The position numbers and the translations under genes were made by a program. Source: an uncultured Clostridium sp. (GTDB taxonomy: Bacteria > Bacillota > Clostridia > Lachnospirales > Lachnospiraceae). Taken from it: 26,338 nucleotides of DNA. Positions 24,501 through 26,338 of the stretch are shown here, one piece after another. The stretch is taken from positions 1 through 26,338 of the forward strand of contig UQXF01000039.1 in assembly GCA_900544905.1 (NCBI GenBank), given 5' to 3'. The notes under the pieces are model-generated. The model was not told where the DNA came from. It saw nothing but the letters and a program-made list of their open reading frames with translations, and ran no database searches. Numbering within the stretch: the first letter of the stretch is position 1; each line of letters opens with the position of its first letter.

Positions 24501-25097
24501 ACGGTCATGCTCCACCTGCAGGGTAAGCGCCCGTTTCTTATGGATATAGACAAGAAATTCCTCCAGCGCCTGGTTCCGGTCAAGTGAATCCTTAAGGGTG
24601 CGGTATGCCTCAACATATTCCGCCTGATTACCCAGCAGCGTCCCGGCAAATTCCTCCGAATAGAATATCTGCAATGCCCTGTTCCAGTCCTCCTCTGCCA
24701 GAGCAGAGAATTTCATTAAATCCTCCAGAGCAACGCCGTTTACATCAATAAAAGGCGCTACTATCTCAATATTATAAGGAATTTCCTTCTCCAGACCGTT
24801 TCCAATGACATGGATTTTCCCTTCAAAGGTACTGCCACGTTTCCGGTTTGACGCGTCAAAGGTAAACTGGATTTTTCCTTTTCTGCCAATCAGGCTGTGG
24901 TCACTAAAGCACAACAAATAAGCATCATCATATACCATCATTTTCATTGATATATCATTTAATGAAGTTACATCAATGCTTCCGGTATATATGCTGCCGG
25001 CTTCAATCTTTAATTGCAGATAACTCTTAGAAAGCTTTACATCGGGATATTCAACGTAAAAATCTCCCTTTGCATATTGTTCAACTTTGCTCTTCAT
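21525..25097 (-). CDS. Large beta-sandwich/helical-repeat protein, DUF5717-type
   Basis: 1190 residues, no signal peptide or TM. The N-terminus holds two Ig-like beta domains (about 10-112 and 205-295, the latter GDVCLVCYTIDPEML...SGSIILENTYQTIVVNILIRKPSEPSRVL). A long run of TPR/HEAT-like helical pairs fills about 305-670, a third beta segment (about 685-750) interrupts, more helical repeats cover about 755-1055, and a beta-rich C-terminal domain (about 1065-1150) precedes a last helix. The architecture suggests a scaffold that binds proteins. Start: AAGGGA 12 nt before ATG; the first codons match no alternative. First gene of the four-gene operon. The DUF5717 label is from memory, and I know of no assigned function. 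Confidence 0.85.
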   Translation of the reverse strand: MKSKVEQYAKGDFYVEYPDVKLSKSYLQLKIEAGSIYTGSIDVTSLNDISMKMMVYDDAYLLCFSDHSLIGRKGKIQFTFDASNRKRGSTFEGKIHVIGNGLEKEIPYNIEIVAPFIDVNGVALEDLMKFSALAEEDWNRALQIFYSEEFAGTLLGNQAEYVEAYRTLKDSLDRNQALEEFLVYIHKKRALTLQVEHDRFQFGFPKMREEHQLQLRKNTWGYCAMSVRTDAKFITLHQSKICSMDFSGDVCLVCYTIDPEMLDENEAASGSIILENTYQTIVVNILIRKPSEPSRVLVHRSHDYRLRKLEIAALVHNYLDYRIGLLPLHQFIEKTRESLNRLIEFEPETGVYKLGLLHMNILAGREENAKQEIRRMEADMDKAMNGTREHCYYLYLKALLSKDSRQIVNACEEIEQALAGEKDKLFYFWLLIYLDERYQKDKTWLFSQIEGLYMGGYQSPVLALEICDLINGEPLLLKKLSSVEIAAIRFGLKNNYLSKEAEEEFLQLAAREKKFRSSVFSLLGCIYDREQKPEIIRIMCSLLVKGNKLEHRYHPYYLEGIRCGYKIVGIQENYLRSMNHSRYDLIPDSVLRYFNYKSILTDSEYAYLYANVITNKRQYLGQYEEYLPNMEAFMRGQIIKGNISDDLCIIYSEFLRPQAVTAHFAGSLVNVIFKRKLTVVNDNITAVVVSHKELEEETVVPVVNHVAYVDMITESAVISLVDREQNRFISTIPYKLQKLVDESEYMEILAQFAADDYRYVLYQYDVLEAYDAGDAREVNIARDILAFKEISQETRQQAIFGIVRYYHDHLDMDILKSYLDRMDMTYVLPQNAVEYINYLLECGLYDKGYDAVKRYGYQGVQVDNLIRMVEAVKDFSQYAEEDTLVSVAVYLYRMGQETPEILGYLVDSYQSGVKDMLRLWKRANGRLARLDMLEENIICETLYTEQWHKDVFNVFASFVEKKRRGMVVKAFFKRASFAYLVEESELPDTFFDSLYRQMVLEELEDDMCLAAMLLYFSRKSKLESEEIVWVKKKIEYFVKRGILLPFFRKFKRYMKLPKDLFLMTYVVTRDKAGKQISFRYGIQSGVEKPECSKTARMMEILPGYYIKEFVLFHGENLLYEMPEENVRHTRVYESEGMKAKGETEEYENRFEMLNSMLLNQEIGENQMLINKIDKYLKLAAVVEENLELMD

Positions 25098-25135
25098 AGG
25101 TACTTTTTATCCCTTGCACAACTGTTATAACACTC

Positions 25136-25164
25136 TTGATGTTTTATCCTTCAAAATGTATAAT
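25136..25164 (+). promoter_or_regulatory. Promoter of the CobD/HisC-like aminotransferase gene
   Basis: TTGATG (25136-25141), a 17-nt spacer and TATAAT (25159-25164) form a near-consensus sigma-A promoter, giving a leader of about 70 nt before the ATG at 25240. Confidence 0.7.
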
Positions 25165-25184
25165 ATTAAAATATACTTAAAATA

Positions 25185-25193
25185 ATTATAGCA
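25185..25193 (-). promoter_or_regulatory. Extended -10 promoter of the four-gene cluster
   Basis: The minus strand reads TGCTATAAT (extended -10, TGnTATAAT), with TTTTAA at the -35 distance. The predicted start near 25178 gives a leader of about 80 nt and lies inside the transcribed zone of the opposite promoter, so the two start regions overlap by a few bases. Confidence 0.5.
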
Positions 25194-25239
25194 AATTTTA
25201 AAGAAGATTAAAAGCTAAAATAGAAAGAAGGTTATTTTT

Positions 25240-26290
25240 ATGGGTAATATACAGGAATCCTTTCATGGAAGCGATTTAGAAGTTATTGCAAAACAGTATC
25301 ACATTGACCAGAATGCAATCATACCTTATGCATCCAATGTAAATCCTTTAGGAATTTCTCCACTGGCCCGGCAGGCATTGATTGATAATGTAGATGCAAT
25401 CAAAGCATATCCGGACAGAAACTATGAATCCCTCAAAGCCTCTATTTCCAAATATTGTAATACCGTTCCGGAACATCTGGTTTTGGGAAACGGAACCTCC
25501 GAATTAATTTCTCTTACCATCCGGACACTGGCTCCGAAAAAAACCATGGTAATCGGTCCTACCTATTCCGAATACGCCAATACAGCCCGCTTAGCAGGCA
25601 GTGAAACAGAAACCTACATGCTTAAAAATCTGGACGACTTTGAAATGGATTTGGATATGTTTCTAAAAGCATTAAATGATTCCATTGACCTGTTAGTTAT
25701 CTGTAATCCAAATAATCCAACCAGCAAGGTACTCACCAGAGACCAGATGGATACGATTTTATCCCGCTGCCTGGAGCTTGAAATCTTTGTAATGGTGGAT
25801 GAAACCTATGTGGAATTTGTAAAGGATGTAAACCTTGTTTCCTCTGTTATACTGACCAAAAAATACGACAACCTGATTGTACTCCGCAGTGTCTCCAAGT
25901 TCTTTGCTGCCCCGGGACTCCGTCTTGGCTATGCGGTTACCAGCAACGAGGATTTCCTCGAAGCCACCAGCAGCAGCAGGATTCCATGGAATATCAATTC
26001 CTATGCCTCTGTTGCAGGAGTGATGTTTGAGGATGAACACTATATCAACCTGACCAGGAGCCTGATTCAGACAGAGCGGAACCTTATTTACTCCGCATTG
26101 TCCAGCCGGAAGACCATCAAGGTATTTAAACCGGAGGCAAACTTTGTATTGATTAAGCTTTTGAAGGAAGACCAGACTGCCACAGATGTATTCGAGTACT
26201 GTATTAAGAAGGGCTTCATGATACGTGACTGTACCGATTATGAGGGGCTTGGAGAAAAATATATCCGCTTCTGTTTTATGAAGCCGGAAC
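25240..26290 (+). CDS. CobD/HisC-like PLP-dependent aminotransferase-fold enzyme (3'-truncated by contig end)
   Basis: 350 codons are present, with no stop before the adapter; probably only a few residues are missing. Fold-type I PLP motifs: YASNVNPLG (30-38), GNGTSELI (83-90), GPTYSEY, CNPNNPTSK (155-163), VDETYVEF (D187, Y190), PLP lysine K220 in RSVSKFFAAPGLRLGYA (R228), PWNINSYA (249-256) and IRDC...GLGEKYIRFCFM (328-347). The opening FHGSDLEVIAKQYHID and the IRDC/YIRF ending resemble threonine-phosphate decarboxylase (CobD) more than histidinol-phosphate aminotransferase. Similar domains also occur fused to nucleotidyltransferases in Firmicutes (from memory), so the substrate is open. 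Weak AAGAAGG ribosome binding site. Divergent from the four-gene cluster. Confidence 0.88.
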
Positions 26291-26338
26291 CTGTCTCTTA
26301 TACACATCTCCGAGCCCACGAGACTCGACGTCATCTCG
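26291..26338. other. Sequencing adapter (inverted copy of the left end), not genomic
   Basis: 26291-26324 is the reverse complement of the Nextera read-2 adapter (CTGTCTCTTATACACATCT and on), 26325-26332 is the index TCGACGTC and 26333-26338 the start of the P7 tail. It is the exact inverse of positions 2-49. It truncates the aminotransferase gene artificially. Confidence 0.98.

Noticed and set aside
25759..26334. Minus-strand open frame of 191 codons antisense to the aminotransferase gene
   Set aside because: Its start and first residues are translated adapter sequence (MTSSLVGSEMCIRDR), and the remainder is antisense to a clear PLP enzyme.
1..26338. 48-bp perfect terminal inverted repeats suggesting a transposon or linear element
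   Set aside because: The repeats are Illumina Nextera adapter, index and P7 primer sequence, not biology.

Overview
The window is a 26.3 kb contig from a low-GC Gram-positive anaerobe, most likely of the family Lachnospiraceae (Clostridia). The grounds are gene content and protein style: an elongated Firmicutes-type S12, a lipoprotein GH9 cellulase, a MacAB-like efflux set in a monoderm, AGGAGG-type ribosome binding sites almost everywhere, and a four-gene cluster that I associate with Lachnospiraceae (DUF5717/DUF5716 type). The genus cannot be fixed by eye. Both ends are not genomic: positions 1-49 and 26291-26338 are Illumina Nextera adapter plus index in inverted orientation. Real sequence is about 50-26290, and it cuts one gene at each end.

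Left part (50-4625, all minus strand): a str cluster rpsL-rpsG-fusA is driven by a perfect-consensus promoter (TTGACA-N17-TATAAT, 4597-4625). Its two intercistronic gaps are unusually long (392 and 255 nt) and carry members of one short repeat family, including a four-unit tandem array with a 56-57 nt period between rpsG and fusA. fusA starts at TTG. Beyond a hairpin and a 124-bp MITE-like palindromic element lie a Mop molybdate-binding protein and a truncated HTH/periplasmic-binding-like regulator, which overlap by 8 nt.

Middle (4815-15111): an alanine racemase-family gene on the plus strand is followed by two minus-strand groups. One is a MacAB-type efflux operon (ATPase, adaptor, permease) whose predicted promoter is embedded in two adjacent palindromes. 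The other is a probable operon rnhA-deoC-GH9 cellulase-exoA-nfo that ends at a terminator. It mixes nucleic-acid repair and salvage with a surface cellulase. Upstream of rnhA is an orphan promoter/terminator pair that predicts a roughly 135-nt small RNA or an attenuated leader with two C-rich motifs.

Right part (15438-26290): an AraC regulator and a small conserved-looking protein converge with overlapping 3' ends. A visibly AT-rich patch follows, with an unknown 125-aa protein divergent from two tandem Xre regulators. Then comes the most interesting locus, a four-gene minus-strand operon (25097 to 18079): a 1190-aa beta/helical-repeat protein, a divergent Hsp70/actin-fold protein, a TPR-like protein and a double-pass membrane coiled-coil protein. 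I know of no assigned function for it. A divergent CobD/HisC-like PLP enzyme, cut by the contig end, shares its promoter region.

I found no tRNA, rRNA, CRISPR array, insertion sequence or recognisable riboswitch.
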